Program-made: the position numbers and the translations under genes
NCBI GenBank assembly: GCA_963697355.1
Contig: CAVONV010000023.1
Coordinates: 310,001 to 374,000 of the forward strand
DNA length: 64,000 nucleotides
DNA from: CAVONV01 sp963697355
GTDB taxonomy: Bacteria > Acidobacteriota > Vicinamibacteria > Marinacidobacterales > DATDRI01
Direction of reading: 5' to 3'
Notes under the pieces: generated by a model
Told to the model about the DNA's origin: nothing
What the model saw: the letters and a program-made list of their open reading frames with translations, nothing else
Databases searched by the model: none
Part shown: positions 9,924 through 18,451 of the stretch, piece after piece
Numbering within the stretch: the stretch's first letter is position 1
How the letters are laid out: each line of letters starts with the position of its first letter

Positions 9924-10235
9924 TTGTACGCAGTAGTTGAAAGCGGCGGTAAGCAGGTGCAGGTTGCCCCGGGTGAACAGATCCGGGTCGAGAAACTCGA
10001 AGCAGAAGTGGGCTCCACGGTGGCGTTCGACAAAGTTCTGATGTTGAACCGCGACGGAGCCGTCGAAGTGGGAAGCCCTTATGTCGATGGCGCCCGCGTG
10101 ACTGGAATCGTCTTGGAACAGGGTCAGGGCTCCAAGGTCCTCGTTTTCAAGAAGAAACGCCGAAAAGGGTACCGAAGGACTCGGGGGCACCGACAGCTCT
10201 TTACCGCGGTTCGGATCGAAAAAATAGAGGCCTAA
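9924..10235 (+). CDS. rplU: 50S ribosomal protein L21
   Basis: The 103-residue product matches L21 along its whole length, from YAVVESGGKQVQVAPGE to the C-terminal YRRTRGHRQLFTAVRIEKI signature. L21 binds 23S rRNA in the large subunit. The start is a TTG at 9924, chosen because it gives the exact family N-terminus and follows a strong GAAGGAGGAG ribosome site. It opens the rplU-rpmA-obgE cluster, an arrangement kept across most bacteria. Confidence 0.97.
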   Translation: MYAVVESGGKQVQVAPGEQIRVEKLEAEVGSTVAFDKVLMLNRDGAVEVGSPYVDGARVTGIVLEQGQGSKVLVFKKKRRKGYRRTRGHRQLFTAVRIEKIEA

Positions 10236-10250
10236 GGAAGCTAACGAGCC

Positions 10251-10517
10251 ATGGCACATAAAAAAGGTCAAGGTAGTTCCCGAAACGGGCGAGATTCGAA
10301 CTCGCAACGTTTGGGTGTCAAAGCCTTCGGCGGACAAGTCGTAAGCGGCGGTTCCATCATCGTTCGCCAGAGGGGTACGCGCTTCAAACCGGGACAAAAC
10401 GTAGGGCGAGGTAAGGACGACACATTGTTCGCTTGCATCACGGGTGTGGTTCGATTCGAAGACCGTGGTCGGAGGGGACGATTCATAAGTGTCCTGCCCG
10501 CCGGTTCCAGCCAATAA
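10251..10517 (+). CDS. rpmA: 50S ribosomal protein L27
   Basis: An 88-residue L27, with the basic N-terminal tail AHKKGQGSSRNGRDSNSQRLGVK that reaches the peptidyl-transferase centre, and the conserved GGSIIVRQRGTRFKPGQNVG core. The protein starts directly with MAHKKG, so there is no sign of the processed N-terminal extension found in Firmicutes L27. It follows rplU by 15 bp. Confidence 0.97.
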   Translation: MAHKKGQGSSRNGRDSNSQRLGVKAFGGQVVSGGSIIVRQRGTRFKPGQNVGRGKDDTLFACITGVVRFEDRGRRGRFISVLPAGSSQ

Positions 10518-10585
10518 TCGCTCAATCCTATAGCTCGCCTCTCTTTGGATGGGGCGAGCGTCTGCTTTAGAAGGACGCCTGGCCC

Positions 10586-11602
10586 ATGTTCGTCGACGAG
10601 GTCGAAATCGAGGTCAGGGCCGGAGACGGTGGCCGTGGAGTCGTCAGCTTCCGTCGGGAGAAATATGTACCCCGGGGCGGGCCTGACGGTGGGAACGGTG
10701 GAGACGGTGGCTCAATTTGGCTGGTTGCCCAGTCCAATCGAAACACTCTAGTTGAATACCGCTACAATCCTCTTTTCAAGGCTGATCGCGGCGCGCACGG
10801 AGAAGGTGCACGCCGAACCGGTCGGACCTCTGACGATCTCATTCTTCCCGTGCCGGTGGGAACAATGGCGTTCGATGGTGAGCGTGGGGACCTCATCGGA
10901 GATCTTCCGGAAGAGGGGGCGCGATTGCTGGTGGCTCGTGGCGGCCGCGGCGGCCGTGGCAATGCCTGCTTCACGTCGTCCACCAATCAAGCGCCTCGGA
11001 GGGCGGATGCTGGCGAGCCAGGCGAACAACGTCGGCTCCGGCTGGAACTTCGCCTACTGGCTGACGTGGGGCTCGTGGGATTGCCCAACGCGGGAAAGTC
11101 AACATTGCTCAGGAGTGTGAGCTCAGCCTGCCCCAAGGTGGCCGACTACCCCTTCACCACATTGACACCTCACCTGGGCGTTGTGGGCGATGCGGACGAA
11201 GAGTTCGTTCTTGCCGATGTCCCTGGCCTGATAGAGGGCGCGCATCAGGGTACGGGATTGGGTCATCGGTTCCTGCGGCACCTTCTGCGGACTCGCCTTC
11301 TGGTATACCTGATCGATGTCTCCGAGGCATCGGGTCGAGAGCCCGTCGAAGATTTCCGCATTCTTAGAGATGAAGTGCAACAATATGGCGATGGGCTCGA
11401 GAGGCTACCGGCCGTGGTTGCGGCGAACAAAGTCGATATCCTTTACGATGGTGAGCGAGCCATCCATCTCGAACGGAGCGCCAAGGAAGCCGGCATGGAA
11501 TTGTGGAGAATCTCCGCTGCCACGGGTGAAGGTACCAGGCAACTGATCCAGCGGCTGTCAAGGAAACTTCGAGAACTAGACCTTGGAAGTCAAGGCGGGT
11601 GA
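10586..11602 (+). CDS. obgE: GTPase Obg, ribosome-assembly and growth-control GTPase
   Basis: The 338-residue product has the glycine-rich Obg fold (residues 1-158, with GGPDGGNGGDGGS) and then the G domain: G1 GLPNAGKST, G3 DVPGLIEGA, G4 NKVD and G5 SAATGEG. It lacks the extra C-terminal OCT domain of some Gram-positive forms. Obg binds the 50S subunit late in its assembly. Its position after rpmA is the conserved one, and nadD begins 6 bp after its stop. Confidence 0.96.
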   Translation: MFVDEVEIEVRAGDGGRGVVSFRREKYVPRGGPDGGNGGDGGSIWLVAQSNRNTLVEYRYNPLFKADRGAHGEGARRTGRTSDDLILPVPVGTMAFDGERGDLIGDLPEEGARLLVARGGRGGRGNACFTSSTNQAPRRADAGEPGEQRRLRLELRLLADVGLVGLPNAGKSTLLRSVSSACPKVADYPFTTLTPHLGVVGDADEEFVLADVPGLIEGAHQGTGLGHRFLRHLLRTRLLVYLIDVSEASGREPVEDFRILRDEVQQYGDGLERLPAVVAANKVDILYDGERAIHLERSAKEAGMELWRISAATGEGTRQLIQRLSRKLRELDLGSQGG

Positions 11603-11608
11603 GGTCCT

Positions 11609-12271
11609 GTGAGTCAGCCTGAGAGACTGGGTATCCTTGGAGGAACCTTCGACCCATTGCATTTGGGGCATCTTCGCGCGGCAGAATCCGTTCGCGAGGC
11701 TATGAACCTGGATGAGATCCTGTTCATTCCCTCGCGCACTCCTCCGCACAAAATGCATCTGGGAATCGCACCTGCTGAGGACCGATACCGGATGGTTCTC
11801 AGAGCTTTGGAGAATGAGCCGGCTTTTGCCGTGAGTGGTGTCGAGGTCGAACGAGAGGGACCTTCGTATACGATTGACACTCTTTCTGTGTTGGCAGAGC
11901 GTCATGCCGGCGCCGATATCTTCTTCATTACCGGAATCGACTCCTTTCGTGATATCCAGACGTGGTGTCGGTGGGAAGAGCTATTGCGGTCCTATGCTTT
12001 CATCGTACATGACCGGCCGGGAACCGATCTCGAGACGGCCTATGACTCGGTTCCCGAGCAGGTGCACTCCCTTATGGTAGAGGTGTCGAACGATCCGGTG
12101 CGACGAGAAGGCAGGGGTGGCATTGTTTATCTGCTTCGAACCGTAACCCTCGACATTTCCTCGACGGAAGTTCGAGATATGGTCCGAGCCGGCCGCTCGA
12201 TTCGTTATTTAGTGCCGGCAGAGGTGGAGGCTTATATCCATGAAAATCGTCTCTATAGGGAAGGAGATTGA
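11609..12271 (+). CDS. nadD: Nicotinate-nucleotide adenylyltransferase
   Basis: A 220-residue nucleotidyltransferase that makes deamido-NAD from nicotinate mononucleotide and ATP. The signature GGTFDPLHLGH (residues 11-21) and the C-terminal ISSTEVRDMVRAGRSIRYLVP are both present. The GTG start at 11609 follows a GAGGT ribosome site inside the short gap after obgE. Its TGA stop overlaps the TTG start of rsfS, which couples the two genes. Confidence 0.95.
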   Translation: MSQPERLGILGGTFDPLHLGHLRAAESVREAMNLDEILFIPSRTPPHKMHLGIAPAEDRYRMVLRALENEPAFAVSGVEVEREGPSYTIDTLSVLAERHAGADIFFITGIDSFRDIQTWCRWEELLRSYAFIVHDRPGTDLETAYDSVPEQVHSLMVEVSNDPVRREGRGGIVYLLRTVTLDISSTEVRDMVRAGRSIRYLVPAEVEAYIHENRLYREGD

Positions 12272-12699
12272 GTATCAAAGCACTGGCACTCGAGACTATC
12301 GGACCTGAGCTGAGGGCGGCTATCGATGCCTCCTTGGACAAGAAAGCGGGGGATGTCGTGGTGTTGGACCTAAGAGGCCTGGCAAGTTTCACGGATTTTT
12401 TCCTCCTTTGTACCGGCCGGTCGAACCGACAGTTGAAGACGATCTCGGACGCGATCGAGGAAGTCCTCACAAAAAAACGTGTCAAGCCGAATCACATTGA
12501 AGGCTACCCTCATGGCGACTGGCTCCTCATGGATTACGTCGATTTCGTCGTCCACGTCTTTACGCCGAGGAGCCGCTCTCATTACGATTTGGAGAGATTG
12601 TGGGGTGATGCAGGTCGCCTGGAAATAGTGAGTTCTGATCCCGACGACCGTGACGAAAGCCCCCGCTCGATCCGGCGAGACCCAACGAAAGGGTCGTAG
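12268..12699 (+). CDS. rsfS: Ribosomal silencing factor RsfS
   Basis: The 143-residue product carries the RsfS/Iojap core, VVLDLRGLASFTDFFLLCTGRSNRQLKTISDAI, and the later HIEGYPHGDWLLMDYVDFVVHVF. RsfS binds L14 and blocks subunit joining in starved cells. The start is a TTG overlapping the nadD stop (TTGA). About 25 extra residues follow the family core, rich in Asp, Arg and Ser. Adjacent nadD is the usual neighbour. Confidence 0.93.
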   Translation: MSIKALALETIGPELRAAIDASLDKKAGDVVVLDLRGLASFTDFFLLCTGRSNRQLKTISDAIEEVLTKKRVKPNHIEGYPHGDWLLMDYVDFVVHVFTPRSRSHYDLERLWGDAGRLEIVSSDPDDRDESPRSIRRDPTKGS

Positions 12700-12729
12700 G
12701 TCACTAGATATCGGATTCCGGATTGACAC

Positions 12730-13713
12730 ATGTCAAAGAGCGCGAATTCGACCGGAGCAGCCAAGGCTCGCTATCCCGAGGAGTCTTTTGTCGCGCGCGA
12801 TCCGAAGATGGTGGAGATCGTCTCACTCCTTCGTCGCCTGGCCGACGCTCCATCCAACGTACTTCTGAGCGGCGAAAGTGGGACCGGCAAGGACGTGGCG
12901 GCTCACGCCCTTCACTACTGGGGCAGTCGCGCCGAGCAGCCCATGATAAAGGTGGATTTGCCAAGCATTCCTGCGGAACTGCTGGAAAGCGAGTTGCTGG
13001 GATATGAGCAGGGGGCGTTTACCGGCGCCAGGAATGCGAAGCCGGGCAAGCTGGAGCTGGCGCAAGAAGGAACGATATTCCTCGACCAAGTCAGCGAGCT
13101 CGATCCGGCTCTGCAGGCAAAACTTCTGCGTGTTGTTGAAGAGAAGTGCTATGAGAGAGTTGGGGGAACACGCACTCTGGATGTTCAGGCGCGTTTCGTT
13201 GCATCGAGTAGTGGCGATCTGGACGAGGCAGTGGAACGCAAAGCGTTTCGGCGGGACTTGTTCCATCGCCTGAGCGTGTTCTGGATCCAGCTTCCTCCGT
13301 TGCGCGAGAGGAAATCGGATATCGTTCCTTTAGCCAAGCTGTTTCTCCGTCACGAAACGGCGAAGCTCCTCGATGATGTGCCAAGGGAGTTCTCTCGAGA
13401 GGCGTTGGATGTGCTGAAGAGCTATTCCTGGCCGGGAAACGTGCGCGAGCTCAAAGGGGTTGTGGTGCGAGCGACGCTGGTTGCCAAGGACCTCCAGATC
13501 GAGACTGCTGACTTGCCCGACTATATTTTGGACAGCCCGTCTGTCGCTTTCCGCCTCGGTGGCGCAAAGCGGCCTTCTTTAATTGAAGTGGAGAACAACT
13601 ACATCGAGCTCACATTGCGCCATTGCGGTGGGAACCAAACGCGCGCGGCGGAGATATTGGGTATCTCCCGCAAAGCCTTGTGGGAAAAACGTCGACGTTA
13701 CGGCTTGGATTGA
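12730..13713 (+). CDS. Sigma-54-type AAA+ activator without receiver domain (Walker B variant)
   Basis: The 327-residue protein is an AAA+ domain followed by a Fis-type helix-turn-helix (about 285-327, NQTRAAEILGISRKALWEKRRRYGL). Walker A is GESGTGKD (48-55). The sigma-54 contact loop GAFTGA is complete (95-100). Walker B reads FLDQ (117-120) where almost all family members have FLDE: the Glu that activates water for ATP hydrolysis is replaced by Gln120 (codon CAA). There is no receiver or sensing domain in front of the AAA+ module, as in PspF. It follows rsfS closely but is unrelated in function. Target genes are unknown. Confidence 0.88.
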   Translation: MSKSANSTGAAKARYPEESFVARDPKMVEIVSLLRRLADAPSNVLLSGESGTGKDVAAHALHYWGSRAEQPMIKVDLPSIPAELLESELLGYEQGAFTGARNAKPGKLELAQEGTIFLDQVSELDPALQAKLLRVVEEKCYERVGGTRTLDVQARFVASSSGDLDEAVERKAFRRDLFHRLSVFWIQLPPLRERKSDIVPLAKLFLRHETAKLLDDVPREFSREALDVLKSYSWPGNVRELKGVVVRATLVAKDLQIETADLPDYILDSPSVAFRLGGAKRPSLIEVENNYIELTLRHCGGNQTRAAEILGISRKALWEKRRRYGLD

Positions 13714-13814
13714 GCGGCAAAAAGAGGCATGATCGGATTGGGAACCTTTGAGATTGCCATTGTAACGCCGCGGGGCCGTAGGTCAACGACGCCTGTTACT
13801 GCTAGGAACCAAAG

Positions 13815-15179
13815 ATGCGAGCTAAAACACTCCTTAGTCTGTTGCTGGTCTTTGCCTTTGTGTGGTTCGTGGTCGCCACCATCAAGAACAACCAAAATCC
13901 TGTGGATGTGCAACTTGCCCTCCTGGGACCTCTCACTGTGGAACTATGGGCGATCCTCTTGGCTGCGTTTGGCGCTGGGGCTGCACTGATCCTTTTTTTC
14001 GACATCGCGGGAGGTGCTCGCCGGTTTGCAAGGAACTGGAGGCAGCGCCAACTGCATCGCGCTCACGAGAAGACCGAAGATTTGTTCCTCCGTGGATTGG
14101 ATGACATGGTGAACGGCCGTCATGAGCAAGCCATCAAGTGCTTTGATGAAGTCTTGAGCCGTGATCCTGATCATGTGAATGCCTTGATAAAGAGAGGCGA
14201 CAGTCTTCATGCCTTGCAGCGACATCGCGATGCAGCAGAGCCATTGGAGAAAGCCGCCAGGTTGGCGCCGGAGAACCTCGTCGCATTGTACAGTCTCTCG
14301 GACGTGTACACCGATTTGGGCGACGAATCACGTGCGGAATCAATCCTGATGCGCATCATCGAAATCGGTCCCAAGTCCACTGTTTCCGCTCATCGCAAAT
14401 TGAGGGACCTCAAAATACACCAAGGCGATTGGGGGAGTGCCGACGAGCTCCAAGCCAAGATTGAGACGATGGTGACTTTGTCTGAGGAGAAAGAGCTTGC
14501 CGGTGCAACGGCTTTAGGTATTCGCTTCGAGCGCGGAAGAGATCATCTCGCCCGGGGAGAGTTCAAGGAAGCTATTGAGTCGCTCGATTCCGTGATCAAG
14601 CGAGACGAGAGCTTCGTTCCTGCCTATGTGAAGCTCGGCGAAGCCTATTTGGAGATTGGAGAGACCGAAAAAGCTCTGGCCACGTGGCGGAGAGGCTACG
14701 AAGCCACCGGATCCATGGAGCTGCTGAGCGCGATTCAAAACTACTATTTGAAGGTCGACCAACCCGACGAAGCCATCGGGGTGTGGAAGCAAGCCATAAT
14801 GCTTTCTGAGAACGAAGCGCCGTTACGTTACTGTCTTGGCAAGCTCTACTATCGTCTTTTCATGCTCGACGCTGCTTTGAATGAGCTACGGTTGATAGAA
14901 GACTCGGTCAGTAGTCTTCCCGCGCTTCATGTTTACATCGCACGGATACTGGAGAACAAAGGGGACTGGCAGGGAGTCGTCGCCAAGAACAAAACGGTTC
15001 TTGGTGAGGTCAGCGGTCTGATGACGGATTACGCCTGCAGTTCCTGTAGTAAGAGATATGCGGAATGGCAGCCTCAATGCGACACCTGCAGGCGGTGGAA
15101 CGCCGTGATTCTCGACGTCGGAGCGGCACCGACACCGGACCCGGCGATCCGGCCGTCGCCGACCTGGTCCATTCCGTGA
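13815..15179 (+). CDS. LapA-LapB-like fusion: membrane anchor, TPR array and rubredoxin-type metal site
   Basis: The 454-residue protein starts with a LapA (DUF1049)-like segment of two membrane helices (about residues 5-24 and 42-62, with the NNQNPVDVQLALLGPLTV linker). A long tetratricopeptide region follows (about 90-400). It ends with a rubredoxin-like Cys4 site: Cys408-x2-Cys411 and Cys422-x2-Cys425. In E. coli LapA and LapB are separate neighbouring proteins. LapB regulates LpxC turnover and lipopolysaccharide synthesis. Here both parts appear in one chain, while lpxC lies about 4 kb downstream. A role in coordinating LPS synthesis is inferred. A 25-residue Pro-rich tail follows the metal site. 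Confidence 0.85.
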   Translation: MRAKTLLSLLLVFAFVWFVVATIKNNQNPVDVQLALLGPLTVELWAILLAAFGAGAALILFFDIAGGARRFARNWRQRQLHRAHEKTEDLFLRGLDDMVNGRHEQAIKCFDEVLSRDPDHVNALIKRGDSLHALQRHRDAAEPLEKAARLAPENLVALYSLSDVYTDLGDESRAESILMRIIEIGPKSTVSAHRKLRDLKIHQGDWGSADELQAKIETMVTLSEEKELAGATALGIRFERGRDHLARGEFKEAIESLDSVIKRDESFVPAYVKLGEAYLEIGETEKALATWRRGYEATGSMELLSAIQNYYLKVDQPDEAIGVWKQAIMLSENEAPLRYCLGKLYYRLFMLDAALNELRLIEDSVSSLPALHVYIARILENKGDWQGVVAKNKTVLGEVSGLMTDYACSSCSKRYAEWQPQCDTCRRWNAVILDVGAAPTPDPAIRPSPTWSIP

Positions 15180-15281
15180 AGTCAGGGCTCTTCTGAGGTA
15201 CAAATCCTGCCGGGACGTCCTTCGCAAACCGCCCCGCAGAAGGTGGTCGTTTTTCGACAAAGGGTGTGGTTTGCCGGAATC

Positions 15282-16044
15282 ATGCATTTGGATGGGAAGT
15301 CCGGCTGGGTGGCTCTTGCTCTCAAAAAGGGCCTTGGAGGGCTGGTCGCCTTCGCAATACCGGCGCGTTGCGTTCTTTGCGGCGACGATTTGGAAAGACC
15401 TTTGACGGGCCCGATCTGTTGCGACTGCCTCGACAAGCTCCCGTCCATAGGCGCCCCCTATTGCCCTCGATGTGGTCTGCCCTACAACAAAGGTGTGGCA
15501 GCGGGGGTGTGTGGTTCTTGCCGGATCCCGCGGCGCAACCGTTTTCGCTTGGCGAGAGCGGCCGGGCCTTACAGAGGCGAGCTCAAGGAAAGTCTCCTCA
15601 TGCTCAAATTCGGGGGGCGTCGTCGTCTCGCCTACACTCTGGGAAGATGGGCTGTGTGATCGCTGTGTTCGTTCGGGAGACCTGACGGCTCCGGCGGCGG
15701 TGGTTCCTGTTCCGCTTCATCGTAGGCGACGACGTGAGAGGGGATACAACCAGGCGGAGCTCATCGCTCGTGCTGTAGCCGCTTCTCTGGGAGTTCCGAT
15801 GAAAGCAGGCATCTTGTTCAAAGCGAAAGAGAGACGACCTCAATCGGAATTGGGGGCGAGTGGGCGGTGGGCCAATGCGGCTGGAGCCTATGGGGCACGA
15901 GTCCCACCTTCTTTCGAGGGTCGACGAATCCTCCTGGTAGACGACGTTCTGACGACCGGAGCTACGGCGGAAGCCTGTACTCGGGCGTTGCTCAGAGGAG
16001 GCATAGGGACCGTCGATGTCCTGACGGTGGCAAGAGCGATTTGA
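15282..16044 (+). CDS. comF: ComF family phosphoribosyltransferase-like protein (frameshifted near 15650)
   Basis: The N-terminal part (from ATG 15282) has the ComF zinc finger, CVLCGDDL...CCDCLDKL...YCPRCGLP...CGSC. That frame ends at 15659 just after LAYTLGRWA. The phosphoribosyltransferase part continues in another frame (PVPLHRRRRRERGYNQAELIARAVA) to the PRPP-loop motif ILLVDDVLTTGATAEAC and the stop at 16044. One extra base near 15650 would explain the split, and the joined length (about 253) is normal. ComF aids DNA uptake in competent cells. With dprA in this window it suggests competence. A GTG at 15243 is an alternative start. Confidence 0.85.
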
Positions 16045-16142
16045 GCCGCTATTGTGTTACGTTGATCACCAACAGGATGCGGACTAGAATGGAAATCTGT
16101 CTGTGGGTGTGGCAACAAAGGGGTATTGAGGAGAAATAGCTA

Positions 16143-16958
16143 ATGTTGAGGCGAGTTTTTCTGCTAGGGATGCTAGTCGTCCTATCGTTTGGTTGGGCCA
16201 GCGGGTCGCTTGCCTGGGATGATACGGCAGGGCGTTTGGTCCTCGAGAAAGCCGTCGAAGGATTGCCCAAACAAATCAGGAAGTTCTACGAAGAACGAGA
16301 GGCGATGATCTTCGATCTGATCACAGATCCGATTCGGATGGGACAACGGTTGACGTTTGAGATTGATCGCCTGGACGAGTTCCCTTTTGATGACATTCCC
16401 GAGGATTGGGAACTGGCGGTGAGAAGATTCGGCGAGGAGACCATTCAAGAGGCTGGGGATCTTCCCTGGAGATTAATCGAGACCCATGAGAAGCTTGTTG
16501 AAGCTTTCAAGCAAGTCGATGTGGAATCCATCGAGAAACTCTCCGCGGACATTGCCTATATGGTGGGAGAGCTGCACAATCCCGTCAACGTTTCCAAGTA
16601 CGGCGACGGCGAGCCCATCGATCAGGCTGGGATGCGGGAGCGGTTCGATGAGCGGCTGCTGGAGGTCTATGGCGAAAAGCTCAAATTCGATACCCCCGCT
16701 GCAATTTTCTTGGACCGTCCTTCAGAGTATGTTTTCAACATACCGAGGAGAGCCTACATCTGGGTCGATAACATCTTGTTGCACGACTACATCGCTCGCA
16801 AGGGTGTTCAGAGCTACGATCGGTTCTACTATGAAAGCCTGTGGCTTAGGGCCAATGTCATCCTGAGTCAGCTTCTGCAGAGTTTGTCTCGGGACATCTC
16901 CAGTTATTGGTATACCGCTTGGGTGATGGCAGGGAAGCCGGAGTTGCCAAAGAAGTAA
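16143..16958 (+). CDS. Exported protein related to zinc-dependent phospholipase C / S1-P1 nuclease fold
   Basis: A 271-residue protein with a signal peptide (residues 1-24) that would leave a mature N-terminus at or next to Trp-Asp (AWDDTAG). In zinc-dependent phospholipase C and S1/P1 nucleases the N-terminal Trp is itself a zinc ligand. The segment DIAYMVGELHNPVNVSKYGDGE resembles the central zinc-binding helix of that fold, with its His and Asp. The remaining His ligands are not all evident, so catalytic activity is uncertain. The family match is weak and made by eye. Good ribosome site (GAGGAG). It stands alone between comF and a repeat-rich gap. Confidence 0.5.
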   Translation: MLRRVFLLGMLVVLSFGWASGSLAWDDTAGRLVLEKAVEGLPKQIRKFYEEREAMIFDLITDPIRMGQRLTFEIDRLDEFPFDDIPEDWELAVRRFGEETIQEAGDLPWRLIETHEKLVEAFKQVDVESIEKLSADIAYMVGELHNPVNVSKYGDGEPIDQAGMRERFDERLLEVYGEKLKFDTPAAIFLDRPSEYVFNIPRRAYIWVDNILLHDYIARKGVQSYDRFYYESLWLRANVILSQLLQSLSRDISSYWYTAWVMAGKPELPKK

Positions 16959-17076
16959 CTCAAGAGGAATTCAGGAAGTCAAGAAATCCGGAAGTCAGAT
17001 ATCGTTTTTTGAGACCACTGCTGCCCTACTATTTGATGCGTTCTCTAATTCTTGAGTACTTGAGTTCTTGAGTCCT
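16957..17076. repeat. Octamer-periodic intergenic repeat, two inverted blocks
   Basis: Block one (16957-17003) overlaps the stop codon of the preceding gene and reads in 8-bp steps: AGGAATTC, AGGAAGTC, AAGAAATC, CGGAAGTC. Block two (17047-17076) reads on the minus strand as AAGAACTC, AAGTACTC, AAGAA. The blocks point toward each other across about 45 bp. The remaining part of the 357-bp gap before the sigma gene shows no gene or clear promoter. Confidence 0.65.
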
Positions 17077-17315
17077 TTGTTGACCACCCCAAGCTTTAAT
17101 TAGCGGTGGATCAGAGATAAAATACACTTATCGGGTGGTGTTTCAGCCCAAGTGCAATAATAGTCCTCACCGAAAGCTGGAAAACACGAGGGGCCGCTTG
17201 CTTGCAGGGTATTACCCCTCACGACACTTGTTGCGGTCGATGGAGCGCTATCTGAGTGTGAGAAGATGCAACGATTCAACTGGTAGGAGCTCCATGGAAT
17301 GGAGACAAGAGATCT

Positions 17316-17969
17316 GTGCAAGCAAAGGCAAGCGAACCAGATAGGAAAGCCCTTACTCGGCTAGAGGATCGCGAGCTTATTGAGCGATGCCTTTGTGATG
17401 GGTCCCAAGCCGAAAAGGAGGCGGCGTGGGAAGAAATAGTACGCCGGTATCGTCGCAGAGTTTTCGGGGTGGCGTACAAGTTCACAGGCAAGTATGAAGA
17501 AGCAGAGGACTTGGCTCAGGAGATCTTCTTGAGAGTTTTCCGTTCTCTAGATCGATTCGATCGCGAAGCAGACTTGGGTACTTGGCTTTACTCAGTGAGC
17601 CGCAATCACTGTATCGATCGCTATCGGAGTGGAAGGAGAGAAAGAGAGGCGCTAGTTGACAGAGGGACGAGCTTGGAGGATTTTGCGTCAGCACGCTTCG
17701 ATCCACATCGTTTACTAGAGGCACGTGATAACCGTCTGTTGCTGTCTCGAGCGCTTCAAGCACTACCAATCAAACTTCGGGAAGCTGTTGTTCTTCGGGA
17801 CATACACGGTCTCACATATCAAGAAATCGTATATCGGTTGGAGCTGCCGGAGGGTACTGTGAAGAGTCGGATCAACCGAGGTCGACTGGAACTGGGTCGA
17901 GCGCTGGTTGCTCTCACTTCCAGCGACACTTCGCGAGCAGCATCCGAATCGGCAGGCAAACTCACATGA
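17316..17969 (+). CDS. RNA polymerase sigma factor, ECF-type
   Basis: The 217-residue protein has sigma region 2 (about 40-105, including YEEAEDLAQEIFLRVFRSLDRF and the DNA-melting GTWLYSVSRNHCIDRYR) and region 4 (about 145-195, LPIKLREAVVLRDIHGLTYQEI...GTVKSRINRGR). Region 3 is absent, as in extracytoplasmic-function sigma factors. Start is GTG at 17316. Its 3' end overlaps the STAS gene by four bases (ATGA), so they are cotranslated. No anti-sigma gene is next to it, which is unusual and suggests regulation through the STAS partner or a distant anti-sigma factor. Confidence 0.9.
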   Translation: MQAKASEPDRKALTRLEDRELIERCLCDGSQAEKEAAWEEIVRRYRRRVFGVAYKFTGKYEEAEDLAQEIFLRVFRSLDRFDREADLGTWLYSVSRNHCIDRYRSGRREREALVDRGTSLEDFASARFDPHRLLEARDNRLLLSRALQALPIKLREAVVLRDIHGLTYQEIVYRLELPEGTVKSRINRGRLELGRALVALTSSDTSRAASESAGKLT

Positions 17970-18301
17970 ATCTTCAAATTGAATCAATTGATGAAATCAA
18001 GATAGTCCGGGTGAAGGAAGAAAAACTGGTTTTTCCTATCCTCAGTAGCTTTTTTGCGAAGGTTTCTGCGCTCGTCGAGGCTGGGGATACGAAGCTCGTC
18101 ATTGATCTTTCCGACGTGAGCTACATTGATAGCGCCTCTATTGGTTGTCTCATGGACATATACCGCATGATGGCGGACCGATCGGGGATAGTTAAGCTTG
18201 TAGGACTTCAGGAAAGGGTGGAGACCATGGTGAGCTTGACCGGATTGCACAATCTGGTGGAGATTTTTCGGGAGGAAAAGAGCGCGTTGGATAGCTTTTG
18301 A
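17966..18301 (+). CDS. STAS-domain anti-sigma-factor antagonist
   Basis: A 111-residue single-domain protein with the SpoIIAA-like STAS fold: LVIDLSDVSYIDSASIGCLMDIYRM. The DSAS stretch (Ser56, Ser58) is where anti-sigma kinases phosphorylate antagonists of this family. It overlaps the sigma-factor stop by ATGA. I infer a partner-switching role controlling the adjacent sigma factor. The needed kinase or anti-sigma is not in the window. Confidence 0.88.
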   Translation: MNLQIESIDEIKIVRVKEEKLVFPILSSFFAKVSALVEAGDTKLVIDLSDVSYIDSASIGCLMDIYRMMADRSGIVKLVGLQERVETMVSLTGLHNLVEIFREEKSALDSF

Positions 18302-18451
18302 TAGAGGGTTGCGTTGTCCCTCTTTGACCGTTCACCCTTTGCCGGAGACTTCAGGTAAAGCGGGGCACCACGGTATGGGCGGCACTGACTTGTCAGCATC
18401 TGACCGGGGGGGACGGCATGGAAACGATTTCAGACTAACCAGGACAGACAG

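Noticed and set aside
9744..10514. 256-codon minus-strand frame over rplU and rpmA
   Set aside because: A shadow of two certain ribosomal protein genes.
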